Of a stretch of 64,000 bases of DNA, positions 11,389-22,087 are shown piece by piece. The position numbers and the translations under genes were made by a program. Each line of letters opens with the position of its first letter. Position 1 is the stretch's first letter. The notes under the pieces were generated by a model, which saw nothing but the letters and a program-made list of their open reading frames with translations, ran no database searches and was not told where the DNA came from. This DNA is from Endothia cerciana (taxonomy: Eukaryota; Ascomycota; Sordariomycetes; Diaporthales; Cryphonectriaceae), in assembly GCA_026119935.1 (NCBI GenBank), contig JALRMH010000009.1, positions 1 to 64,000 on the forward strand, written 5' to 3'.

Positions 11389-12015
11389 ATCGACCGACCA
11401 GGCCCGCGGGTCCGATTGTGATCTTTCTCTGACCGGCGCATCCACCATATAGACGATCTGAAAGCCATAGAAATAGACCAGATACCAGACATCCTGTGCC
11501 GAGTCTCCCGTCGTTGCCTTCACCTGGCATATGCTCGGCAGGAAAGACAACAGACCTATCACGTCCCATGAGACGCCTCGTCAGCACCCCGACATCCTGT
11601 TATCGCCAGTCGAGTTGCTTCTGCGTGTAACAATCGTGCCGTACCCGCCACCTGACCACCTTTTCGCTTGCGTGGTGGTACCACCCCTCCCCCCCCCCCC
11701 CAAACCGCTACTGTCTGGCTTCCCGCCCTGTTAGGTAGCACCTGCATCATTCCAGGTTGCGTGGTGGGCTGTTTTTTACTTTCGCCCGTCGGCGTATTCC
11801 CTGTCGTAAATGGATAGTGGTAGGCCTCATGCATATCACAGATCCCGTCCCCAAAAGGCCGTGGTCTTCCTTTGGAGACGACGCAACGCGTCCTCTTCTT
11901 TGCAACTATCATCTGGACCATAGAGAAGAAGAAAGAAAAAAAAAAAAAAAGGAAACTAAAAATCACCAAAGACCACCCGACCGCCTTGATCAACACATCA
12001 TCTCAGTTGTACATC
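11389..12015. other. Intergenic between trr1 and the small YSN-rich protein gene
   Basis: This region contains the trr1 3' flank, a C-run near 11690-11701 and an A-rich leader (about 11935-11950) just ahead of the next start. No gene is recognised. Confidence 0.6.
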
Positions 12016-12503
12016 ATGTCTGACAGAGGCTTCACTTACAAGAGCTCCGGCACCAACAACGACGTAAGCCAAGCTGCTCAGCTTTGACATTCTCTCACCA
12101 CGATACGGCTTACGTCACCTTACCAGGGCAACCACTACTGCGCGCGTGACTATGGCAACGGCTCCAACGCATATCACTACTCCAACCAGTGAGTCCCAAT
12201 CATCTGTCATGCGACGCAGGGAGGTTGTCCCCGCCGGGGAGGGGGGCGAAGACTGACCGGTCACAACCTCAGAGACGGTTCCTACTATTACTCTAATCCT
12301 AATGGCTCCGTAAGGGACATACCTACGCACTAACACTTGGTGAACCTTGTTGCTTACTCATGTTACAAAAGACCTACTACAACAACGGTACTGGAGGCTC
12401 GACCTACACCTCCCCCAGTGGTGCTCGGTATTCTTCCGGGCCCGAATATAGCAGTCTGGGTAGTACTGGCGGGAACAGCGGGAGCAGTGGGAGCAGCAAG
12501 TGA
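12016..12503 (+). CDS. Small Tyr/Ser/Asn/Gly-rich conserved fungal protein
   Basis: Four short exons (12016-12063, 12127-12188, 12273-12309 and 12372-12503) encode only 92 residues. Introns open GTAAGC, GTGAGT and GTAAGG, close CAG, CAG and AAG, and every phase joins. The start MSDRGFTYKSSGTNN and the repeats NHYCARDYG, AYHYSN, GSYYYSNPNGS and TYYNNGTGGSTYTSPSG look like a small protein I associate with filamentous ascomycetes, but I know no assigned function. There is no signal peptide or membrane segment, and only one cysteine. The composition, with aromatic residues spaced by S/N/G, resembles low-complexity aggregation- or condensate-prone sequence; that is inference. Three introns in a 92-residue protein with preserved frame argue strongly that the gene is real. 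Confidence 0.8.
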
Positions 12504-12901
12504 TTCAAGAGGCTCGCACTTGGACCTGAGTATCGGTCGGTGGTGGGTGTCGAGAGATGTGGTTGTAGGGGGCGTCGGTCCAGGATGGAGTTCAGGTTGT
12601 GGTGTTCATGAGTCCGGTCCACCTACACCGGTTCATACAGCAAGGGGAGGCAGAAGTTGGTCACTTGCTCCTGACGCTTCGTAGATGAACTTGGCATCGG
12701 GTTAAATCTGACATTGCTTATATGATTCATAGGTGACCGAGTGATGCTGAATAACTGATTCTCCAGGCCCTCGGTACGGGTTGTCCGACACAAAACGTCG
12801 TCAGCCTTGTGGGTGCCATGAGGGTTCAACTCCAGCGAGGCAGCACAGACGCCGTACAGCGCACCTCGCCGTGAGCATCGTGAAGCTCTGCCAGCGCCCC
12901 T
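12504..12901. other. Short intergenic stretch
   Basis: This is the 3' flank of the small-protein gene, convergent with the ML-domain remnant. Nothing else is recognised. Confidence 0.6.
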
Positions 12902-13400
12902 TCAGAACTTGAACCATCCCGTGAAGCAGGTAATCTGCTCATTCTGCGCCGTACCAAGTCCGACACGCGCAAAGTATCTGCCCTGCCGGCAGCCAGCATC
13001 TGATATCATTACCGTCCGCCTGATGGCTGGTATGTTCTTCGACTCTCTTACCCGGGGGATCATCTTGTCGATCTTGAAATCCTTACGAGATGCTGATGTA
13101 ACCAGGACCGAAGGGACAGGCCTGGCCGAAGCGCTTGGTTCCTGAGCAGATGTCGTATCTCCTGTTGACGATTCTCGTCCCGGCGAGCTTGACCTGCACG
13201 TGCACGAAGGCGCCCTTGTTCGCGGCTGCGGAGAGCTGGCTAGATGCGTTGACGAGCAGGGCTTGGCCGCTGTGTTGATGACAGATGGTGAGCAGGGGCC
13301 AACATCAAGAGCTACACAAGGGCAGACAGAACGTCTGCCTTTGGTTGGGGGAGGGGGAGGTCCAGAAGTGTAGTATTTCTGGATTCAAGCCGTCAAGGCT
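12902..13400 (-). pseudogene. Degraded ML-domain (NPC2-like lipid-binding) gene
   Basis: Reading the minus strand gives pieces typical of an MD-2-related lipid-recognition protein. LDLPLPQPK (about 13380-13339) matches the first strand. After an apparent acceptor CACAG at about 13270 comes GQALLVNASSQL, then GAFVHVQVKLAGTRIVNRRYDIC and CPFGPGYISIS. The last part, GRYFARVGLGTAQNEQITCFTGWFKF, ends at a TGA (12904-12902). ML proteins are secreted or vacuolar sterol/phospholipid carriers. The frame is broken: ISIS runs into a TAA, whereas KDFKIDKMIP, expected next, lies one base over. A short intron (GTAAGA...ATCAG) is then needed, and the phase is restored only if one C is missing from the C-run before it. 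No intact signal peptide was found upstream. Decay or sequencing indels are both possible. Confidence 0.65.
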
Positions 13401-14491
13401 GGCTGTCGCCCCAGCGGAGATATCTTGTTGACGGGCCGTGACTGTTTCTTGTTCGGATGCGAGGTAACGGCCTCCTCGAACATCAAAGGGAAAAGGGGGG
13501 GAAGGTGCCTTCATCGTGACCATTAAGAACATCGGAACTCTTCTTCGCGCCTCTTGGGAGCGCTTTTCGATGACATTGGCCCCTTTCGAGCCTTCCGTGG
13601 TCCAGTCTCAGTATCATCAGTGTGATGGACTTCGAGACCACAAGGCTCCGAAGCCTCTGCAAGCCAGAACCCATTCTTTCTATGAAGATTGAATCCAAAG
13701 TGGCCCATTTTATATAGAGCATCTTACTCATATGCTCCGATTTCAGATTGGCTCAATAACGTGGGTCACAAACTCATGTACGCAAGCTTCTGACTTTGAA
13801 CCGCGTTCCAAGATGATATAATCTCAGGGCACCGTTCCCTGGCAAATTACCTAGGTAGTGGGACCTGTTGGAGGGCTACTGCGCGTTCATGTTGATGTGT
13901 GCTCTAAATCTCAGGAGGGTCATGGAGATATCGCAATCAGGGAGAAATCCTTGTGAAGCGCATCGCACGCACTCTTCTATAGTTGATTAGCTTATGTCTC
14001 TCTGCGACCACCATAGGGCGAAAGTTATAAGAACGAGAAGCTTCTCGCCTCATTCTCGCCGCTGAAACAAAACGTCTCCTGATGGGCCAAACGGCAGGGC
14101 CAATCCAGTCAGGGCTACTGTATGGTTCAATTAACTTTATGACCGTAATCAGGAATCCCATCCGAGCCGGAAGGATAGGCGCCACATTGATCCGCGGGAG
14201 GAGCCGTCGATGATGCCATCATGCCGATGTATGAGTTTATGAAAAGTTAGCTGACCAGTCTTGGCCTTGGAGGATATTTGTAATGCTGATATGATCGACT
14301 CCCCGCGCTCGAGCACACCAGCATGCATCATCCGTACTCGGTACTTGGACTAATAGATCCCCTCGTGCGCGAGTGGCACGCGGGTTTCTGCCGCGCAATT
14401 TATAAATCCCCCGCGCATTCCCTCCTCACCCGGCTTTCCAAACACGGGATGCTATTCCACGTCTGATGAGATTTCGAAAAAAGCTTCGAGA
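13401..14491. other. Gene-free region upstream of NmrA-like gene
   Basis: This may include the lost 5' end of the ML remnant (minus) and the promoter of the NmrA-like gene (plus). A TACCTAGGTA palindrome lies near 13848-13857. The minus-strand frames 13305-13532 and 13483-13731 are not recognisable. Confidence 0.55.
14401..14407 (+). promoter_or_regulatory. Possible TATA box of NmrA-like gene
   Basis: The sequence TATAAAT lies 85 bases before the ATG at 14492, in a GC-rich context (CCGCGC on both sides). Spacing suits a fungal core promoter; no transcription start is known. Confidence 0.45.
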
Positions 14492-15594
14492 ATGTCTTCT
14501 GCCCAGATCCGCAAGGTCGCTGTCGTCGGTGTAAGTGAGCACGCACAAGCCCATCTCAGGGATCGGTATCCATTCGGTGACCAGCCAGGATCACAACGTA
14601 CGGATGTGCTCAGCTAACTTATTGCTGTTCTGCATTAGGGCACCGGCAGCATAGGAAAATATGTCGTTCAGGAGCTGGTTGACCAGGGCTTCCAAGTGAC
14701 CATTCTCAGCCGAGGTTCTGGCGATGAGAAGGTGCCCCAAGGGGTCGCTGTGAAGACTGTCAACTACGACGACATAGAGTCCTTGAAGGAGGCACTGGCA
14801 GGTGAGGACGCTGTTGTCTCGACCATAGCGACTGCTGCCGTGCGGGACCAGCAGCAAAGACTCGCGGATGCTGCATTCGCGGTTGGGGTCAAGCGTTTCA
14901 TCCCTAGTGAATTCGGAATCAACACCCGCAAGCTCCAGGGTCTGAAGTTGGGTCAGATCGTTGCTGGGAAGACGGGCTTGGTGGATGATCTGCAGAAGAA
15001 AGCAGAGAAGAAGCCGGGTTTCAGCTGGACTGGTATCTCTAATGGTCTCTTCTTCGACTTGGTACGTAAACAGCCGGGCCCTCAACCCTCCCCACCCCCA
15101 TCTTCGAGACATATCAGCCCTAACTGTCCGTGCAGAATCTGGAGCTGGGGATCTTCGGCTTCGATACCAAGAAGAAGCAGGCCACTATCGTTGATTCTGG
15201 GAACGAGCCATTCCAGACTACCAACAAGGGCCTGATTGCGAAGGCGGTGGCCGCTGTCCTAAAGCATCCCCAGGAAACCGCAAACAAATATCTGAGCATC
15301 GCTTCCTTCCAGCCAACCCTGAACCAGATACTGCAGATTGTGGAGGAGGAGACCGGGAGTAAATGGACTGTTGAGCACCAGGACACTGCTGACTTGCAGA
15401 AGATTGGCGAGGACAAGCTGGCCAAAGGCGATTTCAGCGCTTTCGGACAGCTTCTTAGGGTCTATCTCTACCGGGATGGCGAGGGTCATGCTCTTAAAGA
15501 GGAAGAGAAGGCCAACAAGCTGCTGGGACTGCCAGAGAACGAGGATATCAGGGAGACGCTACGAAAGTGGTTGGCCTCAGCTGGAGCGATCTAA
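14492..15594 (+). CDS. NmrA-like / isoflavone-reductase-like NAD(P)-binding protein
   Basis: There are three exons, 14492-14530, 14639-15061 and 15136-15594, giving 306 residues. Introns open GTAAGT and GTACGT and close TTAG and GCAG. The Rossmann motif VVGGTGSIGKYVV is split by intron 1. Further family signatures are DAVVSTIA, VKRFIPSEFG and LQKKAEK...FSWTGISNGLFFD, followed by a variable C-terminal substrate domain ending ETLRKWLASAGAI. This is the atypical short-chain dehydrogenase group that includes isoflavone, pinoresinol and phenylcoumaran reductases and many fungal aromatic-alcohol or redox-sensor proteins. The substrate cannot be told from sequence. No biosynthetic partner gene is adjacent, so a role in a cluster is not supported. 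Confidence 0.88.
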
Positions 15595-15995
15595 TTGGAT
15601 AGATATCAAAAAATATGACTGGATGCTCAATCAGTGCGAGGTAGAGCACGGCCTTGGACACGGCAGGACTCCTTGCAAATATTAAATCACTGCAATCTAG
15701 TTTCATCCTCTTGTCCCGGTTTGCGGCACTCAACAGGCCTTACTCTCGTTATGACTCAAGAAGATGGCCTCAAGCTTTTGGCACGACCGATAAATATGAC
15801 CATTAATACAAAATCAAGCCCTCAGTAACGCAGTGCGTGAGGAACGACAGAGGCTGTGCTTTGAGATGGACACCAGAGAGTATCCTGTCTTCCAAGTAAC
15901 GCCTTGATTCTTCCGAACGAAGCTTCTCCTAACACCAGGCGATGTCCTCTGGGTTTTTTGTTGGTTCACAACGTGTCCTTCCTTTCACGGATACT
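15595..15995. other. Convergent 3' flanks
   Basis: This lies between the 3' ends of the NmrA-like gene (plus) and the GPI-protein gene (minus). It presumably holds both polyadenylation regions. Nothing else is seen. Confidence 0.6.
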
Positions 15996-16266
15996 CTACA
16001 TACTCAGGAGCAGTCCGACGCACCAGATCAAGATTGCGGACGCTGCGAGAGGGACGCGGCTAGCGGAGCTGGTCGTTACAGACGTAGTCGAGGCTGATGC
16101 GGTGGTGGAAGATGCTGTAGAACCAGAGGCTGAGGAGCTCGAGGTGGTGGTACCGGTAGCTGAAGCAGACGAGATAGAAGAGCTGGTCTTGGTGGCCTTG
16201 GCGGACACCCGCGTGCTTGTAAATCCCCCGGTTGCTGAAGAGGTGTAGTATCCATCATCGCCATCA

Positions 16267-16307
<41 letters not shown>

Positions 16308-16931
16308 CCACGCTTCACCCCACGAAGGCATGTCCACACCGGGGCATGACGCGATGCAGTTGTAGAAGTCTTCGTAGTTCGAATCAAACTCGTCCACATC
16401 GTCCGGGACAGTCCCATCTGGATAATATTTGTCGCCGCAATCACGCGTGCACTGCAGAGCAGTGCAGGGCGTCACATCCGCATCGTTGATGCTGTACCCA
16501 TTGAGTTCCAAAGCGCTCCACTCGCCAGTGCCGCCCTCCAAGATGAAGTCATTGCTGTATGAAAACGCATCACCATATTCGAACCCATCCGCGAGCTCTG
16601 ACAGCGACAATGAAACAGTAGTCTGGTCCGGAACGACAGAGGCAGGGATCGTCACTTGGACCTGCGTAACGTCGATGTCGGTATAGTTTACCAGGTAGCA
16701 GGCAGGACCGGTACCCCATCCCGGAGGGGTGGTAGCGAGGTAGATTCTGTACCCGCTGTAACTGTCGCCGGTATCTTCTTCGTCATCCTCATAATCAAGG
16801 TCGACGGAGACCGTCGTCGACTGGCCTGCCTCAACTGTATCGGCAATCTGTAGTTCGTAATCGTCATACGAGCGCACGGCCGTAGAGAACAGGATCGAGG
16901 TCGCCCCCAAGATGAAACCAAGGCGAGCCAT
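15996..16931 (-). CDS. Secreted GPI-anchored Ser/Thr-rich protein with Asp-Asp-Gly repeat
   Basis: A single exon of 311 residues. Residues 1-21 (MARLGFILGATSILFSTAVRS) form a signal peptide. The body is acidic (VDLDYEDDEEDTGDSYSGY), with a beta-sandwich-like pattern (TTVSVDL, VQVTIPASV, TTVSLSLSEL). A cysteine cluster follows (CTALQCTRDCGD and YNCIASC). Then comes a tandem DDG repeat (about six units), a Ser/Thr/Ala-rich stalk (about 75 residues) and a hydrophobic tail, LAASAILIWCVGLLLSM, fitting a GPI signal. The likely location is plasma membrane or cell wall. The family is not identified; the first part vaguely resembles Kre9/Knh1-type wall proteins, but I would not assign that. The acidic DDG array could bind divalent cations (inference). 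Confidence 0.82.
16253..16307. repeat. (CATCGTCGC / CATCGC)n array coding for DDG repeat
   Basis: This is an in-frame tandem repeat within the GPI-protein gene. On the minus strand it reads GGCGACGAT-type units that encode Gly-Asp-Asp. Copy number is expected to vary between strains. Confidence 0.85.
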
Positions 16932-17653
16932 TATTGTAAGTGGAAATTAATATTGCAAGTAAACGAGTGACTGGATTGAACGAGTGACTAGGACTAAACA
17001 GGTGACGCAGATAGAACGAAAACTGAAGCTGGACGCTCGACTGCCTGACGAGCCTTATATATAAACGCTCGACAGTATGGCCAGGGAGTAAATAGGACAG
17101 GGACGAGAGGGTAAGAAAAAAAATGAGTCAGGGGGATTTGACCCTCCAGGCTACAATGCCCGTCTGACGGGCTTGATCGAACGGACTAAATTCCACGATG
17201 GCTGCAGGATGTAGACGCCCCCTCGGGCCCCGTCAGCCGCAGGATCATTAATAGTTCTAAGCCTAAACAAGCTTAAATTTGGGCAGCCCAATGAAAGCCA
17301 GCATCGAAGGATTCCTTGGCATCTAGACGCCGTCAACTCATTGGGTAGAAACGAGTGGATTCAGTCGCTGCGCAAATGATGGGGGCGGAAATAGACCGAT
17401 ATCAATGCGAGCTTTACCCCTAAGGCTCGTAGGTGGGCCAGTCCTTTCGTGAGTATCTGGGCAGCTTCATCATGTTCGGATGCGTCTAGCTTGAGAAGAT
17501 GTTCAATCTTGTAGGGATAAGCCCTAAAGATGTCTCACGGTCCGAACGCTCTGGGCCTTGGCCAGAATCAGGTCGAAGACGCGCCGTCCTCCAAACTAAG
17601 GCCCGCTTAGGGACTCCACACACATGCTGCAATGTCCCATAACCCTCACAGCT
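16932..17653. other. Promoter of GPI-protein gene and 3' flank of DUF3445 gene
   Basis: This contains the TATA-like element below, a short A-run at 17116-17123 and an interrupted palindrome GCCCGTC-T-GACGGGC at about 17159-17173. No gene is recognised. Confidence 0.55.
17055..17065 (-). promoter_or_regulatory. Possible TATA box of the GPI-anchored protein gene
   Basis: On the minus strand the sequence is TTTATATATAA, about 125 bases before the ATG at 16931. It is the only strong TATA element in that upstream region. Confidence 0.45.
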
Positions 17654-19152
17654 TTAAAAGCCTTGTTGGTCATGCCACTTTTTCTCCCATCCAGGAAAAA
17701 ATGGGCTCTCGTTGACTGTCCCGACTTCCCAGTCCTTTGGCACCAGCCCCCTTTCGACTTGTTCCTGGGCCCATTCCTGACAAGCCTGGATAGTGACATC
17801 CTTCACGTGATCTACCGTCTTGTATGTGATGAGGTTCTCCTTGCCCTCCTGTAGGACTTTCAACAACAGAGCCGGCATGAATGGTTCATCCCTGATCTCC
17901 GTGATTGGGGTGAAGACTGCCTTGAAGTTGAAGACGACAGCTCCGCTCAGAGGAAGCCTGCGCAGCGTCTGGTAGTCGCACCTCAGTTTGATGTGCTCAA
18001 TCGTAAGGTCCGCCTTGTTTTCCGCGAATGCGCTCCGCTCCCAATTCTCCGTCATCCGTGGGCTGCTGAACAATGGGGCATGATCCTCCAGACTCCAGCT
18101 GCAGCGCTGAATGGGCTGGTCGACTGCCATCCTGGCGAAGAATCGGTCCATGCTGAAGGCCATCCTCTCGGCGTAGTCGGGGACGTGCTCGTGGATGGCC
18201 CGGAGGGGCTTGCCACGGTTCATGCCGATATCCCAGCCAACGGACGAGCAGACCATTGCCGCACGGAGATAGTAGAATCCGTCGTTCTCGTTGCGAAAGA
18301 CCATGGCGTAGTCCTCTGGGATGTTCGTAAAGACGACCTTGAGTGGCGGCGTGTTGATGAGGTCCGTCTTAGTATTGAGCAGACCGTTGTGTAGGATGGT
18401 GTTGTCATTCTCCAACCGGAAGTGCTGTGGATAGCGCTTGCAGATGAACTGAACGAGCATCTCCATGAGCTCCCTGCACGCCAGCTCCGAGCCGGGGTCC
18501 GTAAAGAACACAAGGTCTCCGTGCTTCCTCAGCAGCTCCTGCCGGGCTGCCATGGTGGGCACATAGTTTTGCTCCAGTTCCACCCACCAGTCAGGGTCAA
18601 ACTTGTAGTGGGCTGGAGAGCAGTGTCAGTGGGCCGGGTGATATGATGCTGGAGCATTCGTTCTGGCTTACCCATTGTCTGATGATAACTCCACCTGAAA
18701 GGGCGGAATGGTCTGAACACGGCCTTGTTGATGTCGAAATGAAGACCATATGGCTGCGGATACCGCACTCCTGTAAGGACAGAGTAGTCGGGAAACCTCC
18801 CCAGGGCCCGGACATCCTGTGTGGAGAATCCGGTGGGCGTGTAGAGGTCATCTTGATCCCAATCTGCCGTACGTGTCGAAGGAACTGCCCGCCGACGAAG
18901 AACGTCAGGGGACGGACCAATATACGGGCCAGCCGTGCCCTTGAGTTTCAAGTCTGCCAGAGTGTGCCGTCGTGAGGGCGGAAACTGGAGGACCCATGGG
19001 GTCTTTTCAGGAGTTGCTGGTGCATCTTTGGGAGATGGAGCTGCCCTTCTCTGTGTGATCCGAAGCACCAAGCCGAGCAGGACTAACAGCAGAGCACAGG
19101 CGGCGAAAGGAAGAGGTCTGGTCCCTGCAAAAAGAAGGTCTCCGGCCGCCAT
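17654..19152 (-). CDS. DUF3445 / HODM alpha-subunit-like protein with N-terminal membrane anchor
   Basis: There are two exons, 19152-18672 and 18612-17654, giving 479 residues. The 59 bp intron opens GTAAGC and closes TCCAG, joining QTM to AHYKFD. Residues about 13-33 form one hydrophobic helix (PLPFAACALLLVLLGLVLRI), a probable membrane anchor. The rest matches the DUF3445 family: PFRPFRWSYHQTM, FDPDWWVELEQNY, YRAAMVCSSVGWDIG-like core, GKPLRAIHEHVPDY, and the R-x-L-P-LSGAVVFNFK region. The bacterial member is the alpha subunit of heme-dependent oxidative N-demethylase, which acts on dimethylamine. Fungal members are common but mostly uncharacterised, so heme binding and an oxidative role are inferred from the family. 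No reductase-like partner lies nearby. Confidence 0.85.
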
Positions 19153-22087
19153 GACGGACTAGTTTGGACTGCAGGACCAATCGATGGCCGTGAGGATGCT
19201 GATCTGAGAAGGGCGGTATCAATGTTCCAGACAGAGATATCGAGAGCGGGTGCCCAGGGCAGGATGGCGACGTGATGCCACCAGCTTCATCTAATAACAT
19301 GAAAGGGCGAGGAGATGGCCTCATAGCTGTATCACCAGCAAGCCCGAACTGTCTCCGAGATAGCCCATCGTAGATACTGACTGGTCCGTCACGCAGACCT
19401 AGCACGATAGTATACGTCCGATACGGAGATAGCCATCATGCTATTTAGATACATAGATACACCAACCCCGCAACGATAAGCGCGGGCGGGCGGGCTGGCG
19501 GGGGGATACGTGGAAGAGCTAGATCCCCACGATCCCCCGTAGTGCGTCTGTCAGCCGCCCGTCCCATGTCTGCACCGCAGCCTGGGTTGGAGATGATGCA
19601 ACTGGTTGACGCGCGGACCCGGTCCTTGGTGGCTGGGCTGCCGAAGAACGGAGGTTTGCCGCCTTGTATCGTGCCAGATGACTTGCCCAGGTGGCGGTCA
19701 GATGGAGTTAGGTCGAGATAAGAAACAAACACATGCCTATCACCATATACAGATCCTCTTTCTTGCTCCTAGTCTTTCTCCGAATGCCGTGGGCTCGTGA
19801 CGAGAGGGATAATCGAGAGGTGCCATTCCTTATTCAAAGAGTCCGAATAGTGACTCGTGATTGGCTCTATGCGGGGGAGCAGGGGGAACATGGGGACTCT
19901 GGATCAGCCGTGTCCTCTCCCGTAGAAATGACATGTCAACTACATAATTAGTAGCAGAGACGAGGCTAGATTCAATAGCATTCATCGTATGCAGTGCCCG
20001 CCCGTAATACTTTCCTGAGAGGACTGCATTCTTAGAGGTCACCTTCTCCGTTGGAGATCCTTGTGAATGAGCCCCTCCTGTCGAGTAACCTCGTAATTAT
20101 GCCATTGGCGATAGCTACCTGTAGGATGATCAATGGTAGGTTGGCCTTTTACATAATTATATCTTGACATAAGATTATTCGAATGGTCATTCCAACAGCC
20201 CGGATCTCGAAATGGCACAGGCCTGCCGTCTGCTTGCCGAAAAGGAATTTTCAGTCATACCATGTATTCAGAATGGCTTGACGCATGTCTTTGTCCCTTT
20301 CTACCCGCATCGTTGATATCGAGCTATCCTGCTGTTTGAGGTTGCTATACTCAGAAATGCAACGCTATTGTCTGGCATACACTCTGACATTCTGAAAAGT
20401 AAATGTTGTAGCGTTCGGTCGACGCCCTTGAGGGTTAGCACTCAAGCATAACTAACTCCTGTTGTGCCGCCGGATAGCGCAGCACTGCTGCGAAAGTTTT
20501 CATGCAAGTAATTATATGGATCGTGTAACAGCGGTTGCATGGTTAAAGAGGGGCAAGTCTGCAGAATATTCTACGAGCTGTATGGTGTCTATTTCTTTCT
20601 CCTCCCCGCCCTCTCCCCTTCCTTTCTTTTCTCTTCTCCTTTTGTTTCCCTCCTTGTTGCTCTTCTTCGTCATCATCCTTTCTCCTCCTTCTCTTGCCCT
20701 TTCGCGAAGAAAGAAGACGGGAAAAGGGTTCGAAAGAAGAAATGACCGCCTTTAGAACATGGACTTGCATGGTCATAATTAGATAACCAGGTGTACCATC
20801 TTTCGAAAGTCCTCTAAATAAGAACTCCAACACGCTCAATCAGACCAGCCTCAGCCAAGGGAAGACCACTGCGAGTAGATGACCGTTCACTCACACAGTT
20901 TTTATTGACAGTTGTCACTACGTGCATGCAGATCACATCTATAGGTTGCACATAAAGGGCCCTTGGATTATCTTAGATGCGATAGTATAGACGTGAACTC
21001 ACCCATTAGAGATGACGAGATAGTGTCCTATCCTTGGCCCGCAAATAGCTCTAGCTAGTATTTCGACGGTTGGTTGGTGATGGCTGTCCCAGACTTTCAA
21101 TGTTGACAGGATACGCAAAGTTGGCAGCGTTTGAGGAAGACTTCATGTATCGAACTGCAGAGCATCTATCCTCCACCCTTGGCACATCCGGAAATCTGGC
21201 GGCATCATCTGCGAATCTGAGTAGCGTATTGATTATTATGAGAATTCCCGTCAAACAGGTTATGCTCGGGTGGAGCAGTCAGGCTGAAGCGAAAATTTGC
21301 TCAGGGGTCCTAACACGCCTTCTATCGATGTCGTGTCGGCACCAGCGTTTTAGGTTATCACAGCTCCCACCTTGGCCATGGCATCGGCTTAGGCTCGAGT
21401 GGACGCGCCGTAAGGAGTCAGTGTACCAGGGGCTTGCCTGTCCCGATGTCGAAGTGTCTAAGATTACTTTTTTTGAGCCCCCGTGCCGCCGATCTGGGTT
21501 GGTGGACTAGAAGTGATGGAAATGATGGTGGATGTTTTGTCCCCGGTGGAAGATGGAAGAAAAATTTCCACTGGATCGAACAGAATTCCGTGTAACACCC
21601 CACGCAAAGCAGAGTACGAAACATGGCCATGGACTTGGCGCGGCAAGTGGATACCTCAATGAATACTTGTACGTGGATGTCTAGGCAGTAGAATGCGAAA
21701 GCTCGCTCCACAACGGTCAAGTCTGAGAGGCCATAGAAGGAAGGACGGGCGCATGAGGGCGAGAGAGCTTAAAAGCCCATCGCTCTCATGCGATTCTCAG
21801 ATCTGTCATGGGACCCCTTTTCTGGACCCTTCGTAGAACCTGGACTCCTTGTCCTTTGTCCCATTATCCGCTACCACTGTATCGTATCTTCCCCGTCTCG
21901 TCGGCCGAAATTCCGACCCACCTTGGTCTGTTGGCATGGGGAGACTGAGAATGCGCCGCACACTTAAGCTCGATCGGACTACCTGACGGCGCCGAGCATA
22001 ACCAGTGGGTAACTCAGGCGACTTAAACAAACGAAAACAAAGAGAAAGTGTAAGAAAAAAGAAGATAAAAGAAGAAAACATCAGCTT
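19153..22087. other. 2.9 kb gene-poor region
   Basis: This is the longest stretch without a supported gene. A pyrimidine-rich tract lies at about 20590-20710, and 20080-20460 is relatively A/T-rich. The open frames are short, none shows a domain, and no terminal repeats or transposase remnants are seen. A strong promoter could sit before 22088. Confidence 0.55.

Noticed and set aside
9940..11562. 540-codon open frame on the minus strand over thioredoxin reductase
   Set aside because: It is an antisense shadow of a GC-biased coding exon, rich in V, L, D and G, and has no domain. The plus-strand gene has complete catalytic motifs.
14492..19152. Secondary-metabolite gene cluster around the NmrA-like and DUF3445 genes
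   Set aside because: No polyketide synthase, peptide synthetase, terpene cyclase, pathway regulator or transporter is present.
19153..22087. Transposon remnant in the gene-poor stretch
   Set aside because: No terminal or target-site repeats and no transposase or reverse-transcriptase motifs were found by eye.
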